A DNA stretch of 7,488 nucleotides from Natronospira elongata (GTDB lineage Bacteria > Pseudomonadota > Gammaproteobacteria > Natronospirales > Natronospiraceae). Positions 1-7,235 of this stretch are shown here, piece after piece. The stretch is from positions 1 through 7,488 of the forward strand of contig NZ_JAYGII010000060.1 of assembly GCF_034931365.1 (NCBI RefSeq), in the 5' to 3' direction. Within the stretch, counting starts at the first letter, position 1. The number at the start of each line of letters is the position of its first letter. The position numbers and the translations under genes are program-made. The notes under the pieces were generated by a model. That model saw only the letters and a program-made list of their open reading frames with translations, did no database searches and was not told the origin of the DNA.

Positions 1-24
1 ATTTAGGGTGCCTTCGTCCATCAT
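1..24 (-). CDS. Possible start of a further gene running off the left edge
   Basis: On the minus strand an ATG-ATG pair at 19-24 begins the residues MMDEGTLN, which continue off the window. An AGGAG at 33-37 lies 8 nt upstream, an ideal Shine-Dalgarno spacing. Because it follows the broken cas4-like region in the same direction, it could be a separately started cas1 or another gene of the operon, or simply chance inside a decayed gene. Eight residues are too few to identify it. Confidence 0.3.
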
Positions 25-57
25 CGGGTTGGCTCCTGTTCAGAGGTAAACTCGCCC

Positions 58-402
58 CTAGATTGCTATGGGGCAAAACACCCCAATCCAAAATGGCAAC
101 CGAAGCCCAGCGCCAGTGGCCCGTTGACCGGCTCGGGAAAGGTCTATCGAGCGCGGATGAATATGCTCGTGTTCTCGTGCCTCGCCAGCGTGAGGCAGGT
201 TATCACCAGTCCTGTCCGCGCGCCGATGATGATGACGTCCCTACACGGCGTCAGAGCTGTCCGCCCATTCCCCTTAGACCCACTCCAGATAAGCTAATCG
301 GAACCTGTAGCTGTACTCATTGAGCATTCGGTAGGAATCGGGGGGCTCCTCCCCGGTCCGAGCCGGGATCGTCGGGGGCAGTTCCTTTCGATTCCCATAC
401 AT
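58..402 (-). pseudogene. Decayed 5' end of a cas4-cas1 type adaptation gene
   Basis: The ATG at 400-402 lies 15 nt after the cas3 stop. The frame opens with 42 residues ending in MLNEYSY, RFRLAYLEWV and then a stop. This matches the N-terminus I know from Cas4 and Cas4-Cas1 fusions of type I-G loci (MLNE-Y-YCPRLAYLEWVQGE...). Reading on in the same frame past the stop gives GEWADSSDAV, stop, GRHHHRRADR, then HEHIHPRSIDLS, which also follow the family pattern. The two in-frame stops are TAA at 274-276, where the family has Gln, and TAG at 241-243, where it has Glu. Each is one base change from a sense codon. The first iron-sulphur ligand (Cys of YCPR) is replaced (YRFR). After IHPRSIDLS the match moves to another frame (VAILD at 86-100), so a frameshift is likely. 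A third in-frame stop lies at 58-60. The intact protein would take part in prespacer processing (Cas4) and, if fused, spacer integration (Cas1). The remainder lies outside the window or is deleted. The identification rests on remembered family motifs, not a search. Confidence 0.8.
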
Positions 403-417
403 GGAAGACCCCAGCCT

Positions 418-3400
418 CTAAATACTCCGTGCTGGACTGAAATTCAACTTAAAGTTCGCTCCGCTCCCCACTCGTATCCGCCTGGAACGAAAGGCCATTG
501 GGATGCCGCGCTCCTTCAGTTCCCGACGATCTGGATGAATTTGGTAGAGCTCTGGAAGAAGCAGAACGGAATGAATCGTGTCCAGCCCGATCGGTTGAGA
601 CCATAGTGGCCAGGTAAAGCATTCCTGCTTCCCGTGCCTAGACCAGCCTGTCGTTGCAAGGCCGTGGTGAGCGGGGGCAGAGGTGAACAGCGTCAGCGCT
701 CGATAGGCCAGCAGATTGGCCATCCAGATCGTGCGCGGCTTGTTGTCGTGGGCGGTTGGATTGCGATCCATTAGGGCATAGCGCCGGTCCTCAGTCGGAT
801 CCCAACGCATGGAAAGCTTCTCATCTTCGTAACGCCACGGATCGAATAGGACATTCTTGATGCGGTCGGGGCTGACTACCTCAATCAATTGGTGCACTGT
901 CCCTAGGAAATACTGGTGGCCACCGCCCCGGACAAACTGAAATGGCGTGTCTTCCAGTTTCGGCTGTTTCCGGCTATTAGTATATGGTTTACCTCTTCCG
1001 TCTTGATCGATGCAAGCGTCACTGGCGAAACTGGCGATGAAATCGACCGATGTCCTATTTTTCCAGTCTGATTGCTCGAGCATGCGAGTGGCGATGTTCC
1101 GGTAATGTTCAGCGTCACAGTCAATTACTCGTTTATGTGCATCTTGGGAAACACCGATATTGATTTCTCGGCGCTTTTCTTCTTTTAATAGATTGGTTAA
1201 TTCCGCGACCAGGCTTTCCCTGTCATCCAAATCCGTACCCGAAAGGGTCGGACTCCAGGTGAAATGTTGCTCCCAGTGTAGGCGTGCATTCTTGCGACCG
1301 CCTGCATGAAGCGTGGCCAGAGTCCCAAGTGCCGCTAGAAACCCCAGAGGGTTGGTGCCGTCTATCCCCGGAAGCAGAATCCTGCCTCCTTCTTGGCCCG
1401 CCGGGCCGTAAGCAGAAATAGTTCTAGACGTTGTCTTGCGTTCAGATGCGTCCCCTTTGGTCAGCCGACTGCCATACCAGTCGGCCAGGCGTAGAATGCC
1501 CTCTAGATAAGCAAGTCCCCACCAGCCGTACCGGCGGGTAAGACGCCAGAACCGGTCGCCTGTTCGGGACCCTAGGTTATGAGGTGCAGGTAGGCGGGAC
1601 CGGGTTTCTGCATCGAGGGAAATTTCGATCCCGTCGTGTGCGCCATGAACCGCCTCTGGCAACGGGTCTGGGACCACCGGTGCGAATGGACGACCATGGC
1701 CGTGGTGGCTGGCCACGCAATGCAGCAGGAGGTCGTCCGCACTTTCATTTCCCGACCGTGGTGCGTAGCGTTCGGCGAGCTGCAGTGATAGCATCTCGTG
1801 GCGAAAGGATTCGGGTAAACTCGCAACTTCCCGCAGGTAACTTCGTCGCTGCGGCGAACGCGGAATGTATCGGGACTTAGCCAGAGGGACTTCGGTCGCG
1901 ACACGCAACTCATCGCCCTGACGCAGCAATAACTGGAAGCGCTCGTCCAGCTTGCCCACATCATGCCAATAGGCTGCGGCCTTTAACGGTTGGAGCAAGT
2001 CATCTGGTAGACATTTCTTGCCCAGGAGTTCGGCAGACTTTTCAACCAGCTCGCTATGGATGTCTAGGGGTACCTCTCGGTCTGCAGCGGACAATAGGTC
2101 GTCGTCATCGGCAAAGAAGTCTTGCTCCTCGCTTGTTTCCTTTAGATTAGATCTGTCGTTGTCGGGGCCAATAACAATCAACCCATCATCCGGGTGTGTT
2201 TCTATCCTTCCCTTGCGAGCACGGTCCATCAGTTTGAGTAGCCAGAGTGGAGGTGCTGGGGCATCTCTTTCATTGAGGGGTATATAGATAAGCAGCGCGC
2301 TTATGGACTTCTGAACTTCGTCCTCGTCCCAATTTGGAGACTCGGCAAGGCGCAATAATTCCTTTAACGGAGGGCAATCGAGCCAGGGATTGAGCACATT
2401 TCGGTGTAGGCGAACGGTTGCCGGCCGGCCACTGGCTTCATGGCTCTGTTCCCAGATATCGATGCCATCGTTGTTTGCGGGCAACTGCCCCAGTCCATCC
2501 ATGCCGTAGCCTGCCGGGAGTACGACCAAATCGTTCGGGCGCAGTTCTGAGGCTCGCGTGCATACCCTATACTGATCGCGCCCAGACCAGACCAGCACGG
2601 GGCAACAAAGGTCACTTATTTTGTGCATGTGTCCTTCCTCGGCAGTGCCCTCAACATCAGCCGAATCGTCCACTGATTCCCGTTCAGCCAGCCATTGGCG
2701 CAGGCGATAAAGTGGTACTGTCAGGGTTTCTCGACTGTTGGGTGGACACAGGGCGATGGTCTCGCCCCACATGTCGCGGTTACGTTCGTCCAGGTCCGCT
2801 CGCCAAATCACACGTACTTCCGGCGTGCCACGATCGGTACCGTGCAGGTACATGGAGATATCCGGCTGTATCGCCGGTTGCGGTGCTGTTTGGCAAAGCA
2901 GGTCCAGATGCGCAGGCAAGAGCGTTGGTGCGCTAGATACAGGGGCCAGACAGGGGGAAACATCTTCCCCATCAGTGAGCTCATCGTCCAGAGCGGCTAC
3001 GCCGAAATCGATCACGCGGGTTTTTCGCTTGCCTGCGCCCGCTTCCTGCGCATGGTTTTCAAGCCATTGCCAGCATTGGGCAATAGCCTCACCGTACACT
3101 GGATCGGGATTTTTCGATTTCTTCTGCTCCGCGCGGATAAGCACTGCCCCTGGTGCTGTGCCTGGTTTGCCTAGGCGGTTGAGTCGGCCAAAACGCTGGC
3201 GCAGCGCGTCGAGACTTGCCGCCTCTGTAATAAGCGCACTAAAACTGAAATCGGCGCCCACCTCGATGGTCTGTGTGGCGACTACAATGACGGGCCGGTC
3301 CGGTTCGCTCGGCATGTTGGAACGAAGGACTGGCTGCCACTGGGCCAAGAGATAGTCCCTGTCCAGTGGGCGTAGCCGGCCTGTCAACAGAACAACATTC

Positions 3401-4380
3401 GCACTGTCCCCGACGTGAGATCGGAGCGTTGTGGCAATGGCTTGTGCCGTGCCTACGCGGTTTACCACGATCGCCACGCGCTCGTGCCCATCATCCAAAG
3501 CGTATGCTGTCGCTAGTGCTGTGGCCTCGGTGACTAGTGGGTCCTCCCGATCACGACGCCCTTTGAGTTCAATTAATTCCGCCAGTTTTGTTGCACAAAG
3601 CCGTTTGTCCAATTCGGGGTGGTCGAGCGCGATATTTCGGTCTCTGCCAGGGAACCGCTCTGACTCAGCAACATCCGACGGCGGCGTGGCTGAAAGCATT
3701 GTGAAGGCGAAGGGCGTACGAATTGGTTCTTCTGCCCAAGTCTCCCCTCGGAAACGTTCGATGGCTCGAAGTGTTTCCAAGAATGGCGCTGAGAGATGAG
3801 CCTCGTCGAGGATGACGAGGCTGTCATGGGCCGCAAGCCCGGCAAAGATGGGGGCCGTAAGAGAGCTGTGGCCGTAGCCACGAAATAGCAGCCGTGAACC
3901 GATCTGATCCACCGTAGAAGTGATGACTGCCGGCTGCGACGGCAGCCGAGCCCAGCCGTCGTCACGCAGTGCTCCGCCACGTAGCCGAGCGGTAGCCAGC
4001 GGCCGGCCCCGGTCGGGGTCGACACCGCTCACTTTCCGTAAACGGTCGGCGACCGCCTTCAGTGGTCCGTCGGTTGCTCCCTGTAGCCGTCGCGCTATCT
4101 CTCGTGCCCGCTCGAACGCCTCGTCTACCACAATGCGTCTGTCCACCACAAACCAAATCCGTCGTGGTGCCGTTCGCTCCCAGGTTTGTCTGTCCGCTTG
4201 TGTCGACAGTGCCCATATGGCGATATCGATACAGGCGGTTTTGCCTGCAGCTGTTGGCAGATCCAACGCCCTGGGCCATTCACCCGACATCAGTTTATCG
4301 GCAAGCATGGACTGCCAGGGAAATGGGGAGTAACCCCACAGGCCTTCGAAGAACTCCGAAAACTTGGGATATCTAGCCAT
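418..4380 (-). CDS. cas3: Type I-G Cas3 helicase-nuclease with fused C-terminal Cas8-like extension
   Basis: This 1320-residue protein is the effector that unwinds and degrades target DNA after Cascade binding. The helicase comes first: Q motif region FPWQ (20-23), Walker A PTAAGKT (42-48), DEAH (192-195), SAT (230-232), TQTIEVGADF (369-378) and the arginine-finger motif RQRFGRLNR (394-402). An acidic linker (about 740-770) leads to the HD nuclease, with H775, H806-D807 (YWHDVGK), H861, H892-H893 (SHHGHGRP) and D967 (LADW) as likely metal ligands. All expected motifs are present. HD-last order is the reverse of canonical Cas3 and is known for type I-G. Residues about 1000-1320 form an extra domain starting ILLPGIDGTNPLGFLAALG and containing RWDPTEDRRYA (1192-1202). 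It resembles Cas8-like/Cas3-extension proteins of this subtype. An AAGGA at 4389-4393, 8 nt upstream, supports the start. The gene lies 57 nt after csb2, in the same operon. The subunit role of the extension is inferred. Confidence 0.93.
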   Translation of the reverse strand: MARYPKFSEFFEGLWGYSPFPWQSMLADKLMSGEWPRALDLPTAAGKTACIDIAIWALSTQADRQTWERTAPRRIWFVVDRRIVVDEAFERAREIARRLQGATDGPLKAVADRLRKVSGVDPDRGRPLATARLRGGALRDDGWARLPSQPAVITSTVDQIGSRLLFRGYGHSSLTAPIFAGLAAHDSLVILDEAHLSAPFLETLRAIERFRGETWAEEPIRTPFAFTMLSATPPSDVAESERFPGRDRNIALDHPELDKRLCATKLAELIELKGRRDREDPLVTEATALATAYALDDGHERVAIVVNRVGTAQAIATTLRSHVGDSANVVLLTGRLRPLDRDYLLAQWQPVLRSNMPSEPDRPVIVVATQTIEVGADFSFSALITEAASLDALRQRFGRLNRLGKPGTAPGAVLIRAEQKKSKNPDPVYGEAIAQCWQWLENHAQEAGAGKRKTRVIDFGVAALDDELTDGEDVSPCLAPVSSAPTLLPAHLDLLCQTAPQPAIQPDISMYLHGTDRGTPEVRVIWRADLDERNRDMWGETIALCPPNSRETLTVPLYRLRQWLAERESVDDSADVEGTAEEGHMHKISDLCCPVLVWSGRDQYRVCTRASELRPNDLVVLPAGYGMDGLGQLPANNDGIDIWEQSHEASGRPATVRLHRNVLNPWLDCPPLKELLRLAESPNWDEDEVQKSISALLIYIPLNERDAPAPPLWLLKLMDRARKGRIETHPDDGLIVIGPDNDRSNLKETSEEQDFFADDDDLLSAADREVPLDIHSELVEKSAELLGKKCLPDDLLQPLKAAAYWHDVGKLDERFQLLLRQGDELRVATEVPLAKSRYIPRSPQRRSYLREVASLPESFRHEMLSLQLAERYAPRSGNESADDLLLHCVASHHGHGRPFAPVVPDPLPEAVHGAHDGIEISLDAETRSRLPAPHNLGSRTGDRFWRLTRRYGWWGLAYLEGILRLADWYGSRLTKGDASERKTTSRTISAYGPAGQEGGRILLPGIDGTNPLGFLAALGTLATLHAGGRKNARLHWEQHFTWSPTLSGTDLDDRESLVAELTNLLKEEKRREINIGVSQDAHKRVIDCDAEHYRNIATRMLEQSDWKNRTSVDFIASFASDACIDQDGRGKPYTNSRKQPKLEDTPFQFVRGGGHQYFLGTVHQLIEVVSPDRIKNVLFDPWRYEDEKLSMRWDPTEDRRYALMDRNPTAHDNKPRTIWMANLLAYRALTLFTSAPAHHGLATTGWSRHGKQECFTWPLWSQPIGLDTIHSVLLLPELYQIHPDRRELKERGIPMAFRSRRIRVGSGANFKLNFSPARSI

Positions 4381-4388
4381 GCGTCAAG

Positions 4389-4393
4389 TCCTT
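4389..4393 (-). promoter_or_regulatory. Ribosome binding site of cas3
   Basis: AAGGA on the minus strand, 8 nt before the cas3 ATG at 4378-4380. It lies in the 57-nt csb2-cas3 gap, in which I see no other clear signal. It supports the first in-frame ATG as the start. Confidence 0.7.
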
Positions 4394-4437
4394 TGAAAAT
4401 TTACACTGGTTCTTCATTTCGTTACCGGCCAAATGCC

Positions 4438-5997
4438 CTACAGTGGTCGACACGCCCCATAGCCCCGGAATCTTCCAGCGCCGAGCAAAATTGGCCCACA
4501 TACCGGTTCATCGAAGATCAAAATCGCGTGGACGTGGCGACGTTCACTACCGTCCTTGCGTTTGATTCGAGGGAATTGGAAGGCGGGTGGCACCCCGGGG
4601 TGTGCCGATATGTGTGTGGCAATGATGTCCTTGGGTTTCGGGAGGTCGATACGGTTGCAAGCTCTGGTGATCATTTGTGCCACTTCCTCTTGGTACTGAG
4701 TCCTGTCCTTGGTCTTGGGGTGTCGATCGAACACAATCGGTGTTACCGTCGACCAATGTCGGGCCCCCCTCTCATACGCTGTCCATGCGTTTGGGCGCAG
4801 GTTCCATGGAGGACGTGAAGCGATGATTGGCTCAATGTGCCAGCAGCCAAGGGGACCAAGCTTCAGGTCCCTGACACCAGCGATTGCACGAAGGGCTTCG
4901 CGACGGTCGGTTCGCGAAATATCAGCGGGCAGGGCGAGGCCAAGGCCCATCAGGTGGCCGTCGGCATGCTTGCTGCCGACAAAGGCCTGGGGCAGGAATG
5001 CCAAGTGAGGTTGATCCGATGGTCCACCCTTGACACTATGGCCGCTGAGCAGACGACGCACCGGAGCAGAGAGGTCGTTGCTGTGGCTGAGGATGGCCTC
5101 TCGCATTCGATTGATCACGTTCAGGGTAGATGTCAGATCCAACGCCTTGTAGGTACTGCTTTCCGGTTTGAGCTGGACAGTGAGCAGATGGGGCGTGAAT
5201 ACGGTGCCAACGATGGCGGGCGCCTGGTCAGGGAGGGGCGGGGCGTAACCCTGGCGAAGCGGTAGAGTTGGGCGCTGCTGTGGGGGCGGCTGGTTTTCGA
5301 AATCTTCGCTAAGCTGTTTTCTGATTTCACGCTTGATCTTGGGGCTCTCTGCTTCCATTTCTTGCGCCTTGAGGTTTGCGTAGTCTTCCACCGCTGGGGT
5401 GTTGTATTGCCTTTCCAGGTACTCCAAAGTGCCGGGGCCGGCGATGCGCAGGTCTTCTATTGCACGGTTGTCGTCGGGAACCCAATTGGGTTCACCAGCT
5501 TCTGCCGCCTCCGCAACCCACATTTGCACTAGGGAGGTTGAGTGACCAATGCGGGTGACTTTGGCGCACAGCTTGGCCAGAGCCTCCCGGTAATGCGGGG
5601 GGGGCTCCAGGTCTCGCCAGAGTAGATAGGCCGTGTCCTCTTCCAGCCAGGCGCGGGCAAAAACGCGTTCCTGGCGGGCGCGGGTTAATGGCAGCGAATG
5701 AAGAAGGGCCTTGGCGGGGCCGGCCCTGTCATTGACGGGCACGTAATGCTTGACGATCGCGCGCTGCGTTGCTTCGGATGCCGCAACCGCGGGGGCAGTG
5801 ATCTCGCCGCCGCGATCCGCGCCTTCCAGCCATAGCAGCGCTTGGCGTTCTGTCTGGTCGGCGCCGGTCTGAAAATGGGCGGCGGCTAAGGCCATGAATA
5901 CCCGGCCTGGATGTGGCGGCCATTCGGCTCGTTCCATATCATCCGGTGCGGCCGCAGCGGAAAAACCGTTCAAGTAGCGGATGCCTAAGGTGAGCAT
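4438..5997 (-). CDS. csb2: Csb2, Cas5-Cas6 fusion of type I-G (GSU0054 family)
   Basis: This 519-residue protein fits the Csb2 family, in which a Cas5 half holds the 5' end of the crRNA and a Cas6 half cuts the precursor crRNA. The N-terminal part carries the Cas5-like motif EWPPHPGRVFMALAAAHF (25-42) and TRIGHSTSLVQMW (148-160). A charged, proline-rich stretch (about 208-245) appears to link the halves. The C-terminal part has SGHSVKGGPSDQPHLAFLP (318-336), a histidine-containing segment HADGHLMGLGLALP (344-357), WSTVTPIVFDRHP (415-427), and a final glycine-rich loop GPILLGAGRFRGYG (501-514) typical of Cas6-like RAMP folds. Several histidines (H320, H331, H348, H427, H490) could be catalytic, and sequence alone does not decide. 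The start is well supported by GGAGGAG 9 nt upstream. The gene lies 6 nt after csb1 and ahead of cas3, so co-transcription is very likely. No frame damage is seen. Confidence 0.92.
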   Translation of the reverse strand: MLTLGIRYLNGFSAAAAPDDMERAEWPPHPGRVFMALAAAHFQTGADQTERQALLWLEGADRGGEITAPAVAASEATQRAIVKHYVPVNDRAGPAKALLHSLPLTRARQERVFARAWLEEDTAYLLWRDLEPPPHYREALAKLCAKVTRIGHSTSLVQMWVAEAAEAGEPNWVPDDNRAIEDLRIAGPGTLEYLERQYNTPAVEDYANLKAQEMEAESPKIKREIRKQLSEDFENQPPPQQRPTLPLRQGYAPPLPDQAPAIVGTVFTPHLLTVQLKPESSTYKALDLTSTLNVINRMREAILSHSNDLSAPVRRLLSGHSVKGGPSDQPHLAFLPQAFVGSKHADGHLMGLGLALPADISRTDRREALRAIAGVRDLKLGPLGCWHIEPIIASRPPWNLRPNAWTAYERGARHWSTVTPIVFDRHPKTKDRTQYQEEVAQMITRACNRIDLPKPKDIIATHISAHPGVPPAFQFPRIKRKDGSERRHVHAILIFDEPVCGPILLGAGRFRGYGACRPL

Positions 5998-6003
5998 GGC
6001 TGG

Positions 6004-7233
6004 TTACTCCTCCGGCCCTTCCTGCTTCATCTGCAACTGACTTTTCCGAACCAGATTGAGCAGTTCCTTTGAGGGGGTAAGTGTGATTGGATCCTTCGGC
6101 CACGGCAAATTGGCTCTTTCCGCCGCGTCAACCGCCTGTTCAAGAAGCTTGGCGGCATGTTCGCCGGTCAGGTGAAACTCGCGGGGGGCATCGCCGGGGC
6201 GTTCGAGCAACTCCCAGATCATGGGGCCGTCGGGCCAAAGCAGGCTGCGCGAGCGCAGTCCCAGACCGGACTCGAAAGCAAGAGTGGCGGCGCACAAGCC
6301 CAGTGCGGCAAGCACTGTCTGCGCAGCTTCGTCGGCTTTGACGCTGGCTGAGCCGTTCACGGGAAAGCGCAACCGGCGGAGGCAAATCAGTGACAGTGTT
6401 GTCGTCTGTTCGGCATATTCGACAGTGACACCAGAATTGTCAGAATCGAACGGGACGCTTGAGTGATTTATTTCCGACGGGCGCACAGCGCCCTTTTCAT
6501 TACCTTCAGCAACTTTGCGCAAGGACTTGTCCTCGCTGCGCATGACAGGCACATTCTTGCTGATCTCCAGTGGATCTCGGCGCACGCCTCGTGCACGGTA
6601 ATCGTTCTCATATTCCGCACCGATGCCGACAATCTCGGAGACCATTGCTCGCTCAAATTTCGGTCCTAGCCCGCCCTTGGGGCCAGTAGAGTCCCACATC
6701 CCGAAGATCAAAGCCGTGGGGCACAGCTCAAATAGTGGGGTGGCGTTGGTCAGGTTGGCCGTATTTAGGGCCTTGCCCGTATCAGATTGCCGAAAAGGTG
6801 TTCCGTTGAGTTCGCTGTCTCGCAGGATGGCATCGGCGAGTCGGTGGGGAACTTGTAAACTGGTCACCTTGCCCACGTCGTCGATTAGACGACCCGCCTT
6901 TTCGTCGGCTTCGACTTCACCGGTTGGTCCATGCTCGGAGAAATCTACTTCAATCAACGGGAGGCTGATCCGGTTGGTATACATGGCTTCTTGCAGTGCC
7001 AGCTCCATTCGGTTTGCCTGACTTTGCACGCTGTCGAGCAGCACACAGGTTACCGGTTCCTCTCGGCCAGCAACGCGCCTTTGTTCTATGGCATACACTG
7101 CACCAGCGAAGGTTGGTGGAAAGACCTTGTCACCCTCGCCGCCGGCGGGTTGGAGGCGCCGGCGGCAACGGAATGCTGCCGCGTCACCTGAGACAGCACT
7201 GTGAAGCGTTTCTAGCGTCAGTTCTTCAGCCAT
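6004..7233 (-). CDS. csb1: Csb1, Cas7 backbone protein of type I-G (GSU0053 family)
   Basis: A 409-residue Cas7-type RAMP protein expected to polymerise along the crRNA as the backbone of the Cascade complex. Diagnostic segments, numbered from MAEEL, are LQPAGG (27-32), KVFPPT (36-41), LLDSVQSQANRME (65-77), FGMWDSTGPKGGLGPKFERA (177-196) and RPSEINHSSVPF (251-262). These agree closely with the Csb1 family as I know it. I place the start at the ATG at 7231-7233 because AGGAG (7241-7245) lies 7 nt away. The in-frame ATG at 7239 would leave only 1 nt to the same site, and the longer frame from 7308 has no good ribosome site. It is the first intact gene of the operon visible here. Its last codons (GAG GAG TAA) form part of the csb2 ribosome binding site, which favours coupled translation. 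The gene looks intact. Confidence 0.93.
   Translation of the reverse strand: MAEELTLETLHSAVSGDAAAFRCRRRLQPAGGEGDKVFPPTFAGAVYAIEQRRVAGREEPVTCVLLDSVQSQANRMELALQEAMYTNRISLPLIEVDFSEHGPTGEVEADEKAGRLIDDVGKVTSLQVPHRLADAILRDSELNGTPFRQSDTGKALNTANLTNATPLFELCPTALIFGMWDSTGPKGGLGPKFERAMVSEIVGIGAEYENDYRARGVRRDPLEISKNVPVMRSEDKSLRKVAEGNEKGAVRPSEINHSSVPFDSDNSGVTVEYAEQTTTLSLICLRRLRFPVNGSASVKADEAAQTVLAALGLCAATLAFESGLGLRSRSLLWPDGPMIWELLERPGDAPREFHLTGEHAAKLLEQAVDAAERANLPWPKDPITLTPSKELLNLVRKSQLQMKQEGPEE
6007..6013 (-). promoter_or_regulatory. Ribosome binding site of csb2, inside the end of csb1
   Basis: GGAGGAG, 9 nt before the csb2 ATG (5995-5997), overlaps the last two Glu codons of csb1 just before its TAA (6004-6006). 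Such an overlap usually means the two proteins are made in a coupled way. Confidence 0.8.
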
Positions 7234-7235
7234 TT

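Noticed and set aside
68..84. A TGGGG/CCCCA inverted repeat with a 7-nt loop as a terminator
   Set aside because: The stem is only 5 bp, there is no T run after it, and it lies inside the decayed coding region.
241..276. Programmed readthrough or recoding of the two stops in the cas4-like frame
   Set aside because: The loss of the conserved Cys and the later change of frame point to decay, and no recoding signal is seen.
63..323. An 86-codon plus-strand open frame in the region left of cas3
   Set aside because: It has a TTG start and no recognisable protein pattern, while the minus strand of the same bases reads as a Cas4-type N-terminus. It is a shadow of the decayed gene.
2738..3355. A 205-codon plus-strand open frame opposite cas3
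   Set aside because: It is antisense to the helicase region of cas3, has no recognisable motifs or ribosome site, and is explained by the GC-rich codon pattern of the real gene.
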